15,410 nt of DNA, from positions 1 to 15,410 of the forward strand of contig JAEEXV010000311.1 in NCBI GenBank assembly GCA_016287975.1, given 5' to 3'. The notes beneath the pieces are model-generated. The model searched no databases, had not been told where the DNA came from, and worked only from the letters and a program-made list of their open reading frames with translations. Source of the DNA: Lentisphaeria bacterium. GTDB lineage: Bacteria; Verrucomicrobiota; Lentisphaeria; Oligosphaerales; Oligosphaeraceae. Both the position numbers and the translations under genes were made by a program. Positions 15,030 through 15,410 of this stretch are shown here, piece by piece (the first letter of the stretch is position 1; every line of letters begins with the position of its first letter).

Positions 15030-15087
15030 AGTTCCCCGAGAAGGTAGGTTGTTGTCGCATGGGCGGAGACAGGAGACGCGAGGTGGA

Positions 15088-15147
15088 CGGATGCAAGATG
15101 AGAGTAGTATATTCATAGGCTACAGCGCGAATGAAAACTTGCATCCG
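15088..15147 (+). promoter_or_regulatory. Dyad and putative promoter before the metal-binding protein gene
   Basis: CGGATGCAAG (15088-15097) and CTTGCATCCG (15138-15147) form a perfect 10-bp inverted repeat separated by 40 bp. Between them is TATATT (15108-15113), a five-of-six -10 candidate; no -35 is evident. A metal-sensing regulator target is conceivable but the motif is not one I can assign to a known regulator. Confidence 0.4.
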
Positions 15148-15180
15148 CCGCAAGGCAGAGTTCAGGGGAACGGCCATAGT

Positions 15181-15410
15181 ATGGGTATGACGCAGAAAAT
15201 ACGATTCCAGATCAAGGGCATGACCTGTGGGGCATGCCAGGCGCATGTGCAGCGCGCGGCGGAGAGCGTCCCAGGCGCCTCCAAGGTCAACGTCAACCTG
15301 CTTCGCAACACGCTGGAACTGGACCTGGCGGCGCCCGCGACCGCCGCCCAGGTCGCCGCCGCCGTCGAGGCCGCAGGATACACCGCCGTGCTGGAGGGCG
15401 CGGGCGCGCC
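15181..15410 (+). CDS. Heavy-metal-associated domain protein, probably copper P-type ATPase (3' end outside window)
   Basis: The frame is open from ATG 15181 to the window edge (76 codons visible). It is a complete HMA domain: KGMTCGAC with metal-binding C16 and C19, then HVQRAAESVPGASKVNVNL and AAVEAAGYTAV, typical of the N-terminal copper-binding module of CopA-type ATPases. A free-standing copper chaperone would end near here, and the Ala/Gly-rich continuation suggests a linker to more protein. ATG 15187 is an alternative start giving MTQKIRFQIKGMTC; AGGGGA at 15164-15169 is better, though still distantly, placed for 15181. By family it would bind Cu(I) and export it across the inner membrane. 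Confidence 0.8.
   Translation, partial: MGMTQKIRFQIKGMTCGACQAHVQRAAESVPGASKVNVNLLRNTLELDLAAPATAAQVAAAVEAAGYTAVLEGAGA

Noticed and set aside
15028..15246. Minus-strand 72-codon frame across the dyad and the HMA start
   Set aside because: Overlaps the clear GMTCxxC domain on the other strand and has no motif of its own.

Overview
This window is high-GC bacterial DNA, most likely from a Lentisphaerota/Verrucomicrobiota-type genome (Victivallales-like; Kiritimatiellota or a planctomycete cannot be excluded). The main clue is two pseudopilin-like proteins carrying the [17 protein letters not shown] signature with an H-X9-DG or DGH tail. The glycan-degrading gene content fits this placement. No rRNA, tRNA, CRISPR array, transposase or phage gene was recognised.

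Layout. (1) 12-3425 (+) encodes a large secreted glycoside-hydrolase-like protein. It converges on a minus-strand operon (8412 down to 3524) that encodes, in transcription order, an ADP-ribosylglycohydrolase-family protein, a pseudopilin-like protein and a second secreted glycoside-hydrolase-like protein. The two large proteins look like distant paralogues: both have a DE-x(6/8)-GCGCxxCR motif and a similar SPDF(Q/E)G C-terminal module. (2) A divergent LacI/GalR-family regulator (8755-9738, +) shares a 342-bp intergenic region with the operon. That region holds a good minus-strand promoter whose predicted start is covered by the perfect palindrome CCGCAACTGTTGCGG. A cluster of the same half-sites lies at the regulator's own promoter, which makes this a plausible local repressor circuit with autoregulation. 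(3) 9739-12180 is a repeat-rich island. It holds an intact AAA ATPase with a DUF4143-type C-terminus, a 25-bp perfect inverted repeat around that gene's putative promoter, a 5'-truncated remnant of a second such ATPase, two families of structured interspersed repeats, and an 86-bp direct duplication set in heptamer-rich low-complexity DNA. (4) 12181-13110 (+) is a second pseudopilin-like gene with an extended -10 promoter. It converges on an intracellular GH27-type alpha-galactosidase gene (13136-14647, -). (5) 14648-15180 is non-coding and holds a REP-type doublet, three 14-bp tandem repeats and a 10-bp dyad. These precede the start of a heavy-metal-associated-domain protein, probably a copper P-type ATPase, which runs off the window end.

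How it fits together. The central locus reads as a carbohydrate-utilisation unit: a sugar-sensing LacI-type repressor controls two exported proteins (pseudopilin and hydrolase) and one cytoplasmic ADP-ribosylglycohydrolase-fold enzyme. The alpha-galactosidase, which lacks a signal peptide, would act on imported oligosaccharides. The substrate is not evident from sequence. The least explained parts are the ADP-ribosylglycohydrolase-like enzyme inside a sugar operon, the recurrent pairing of pseudopilin and hydrolase genes, the inverted repeat around the ATPase promoter, and the intergenic repeat families.
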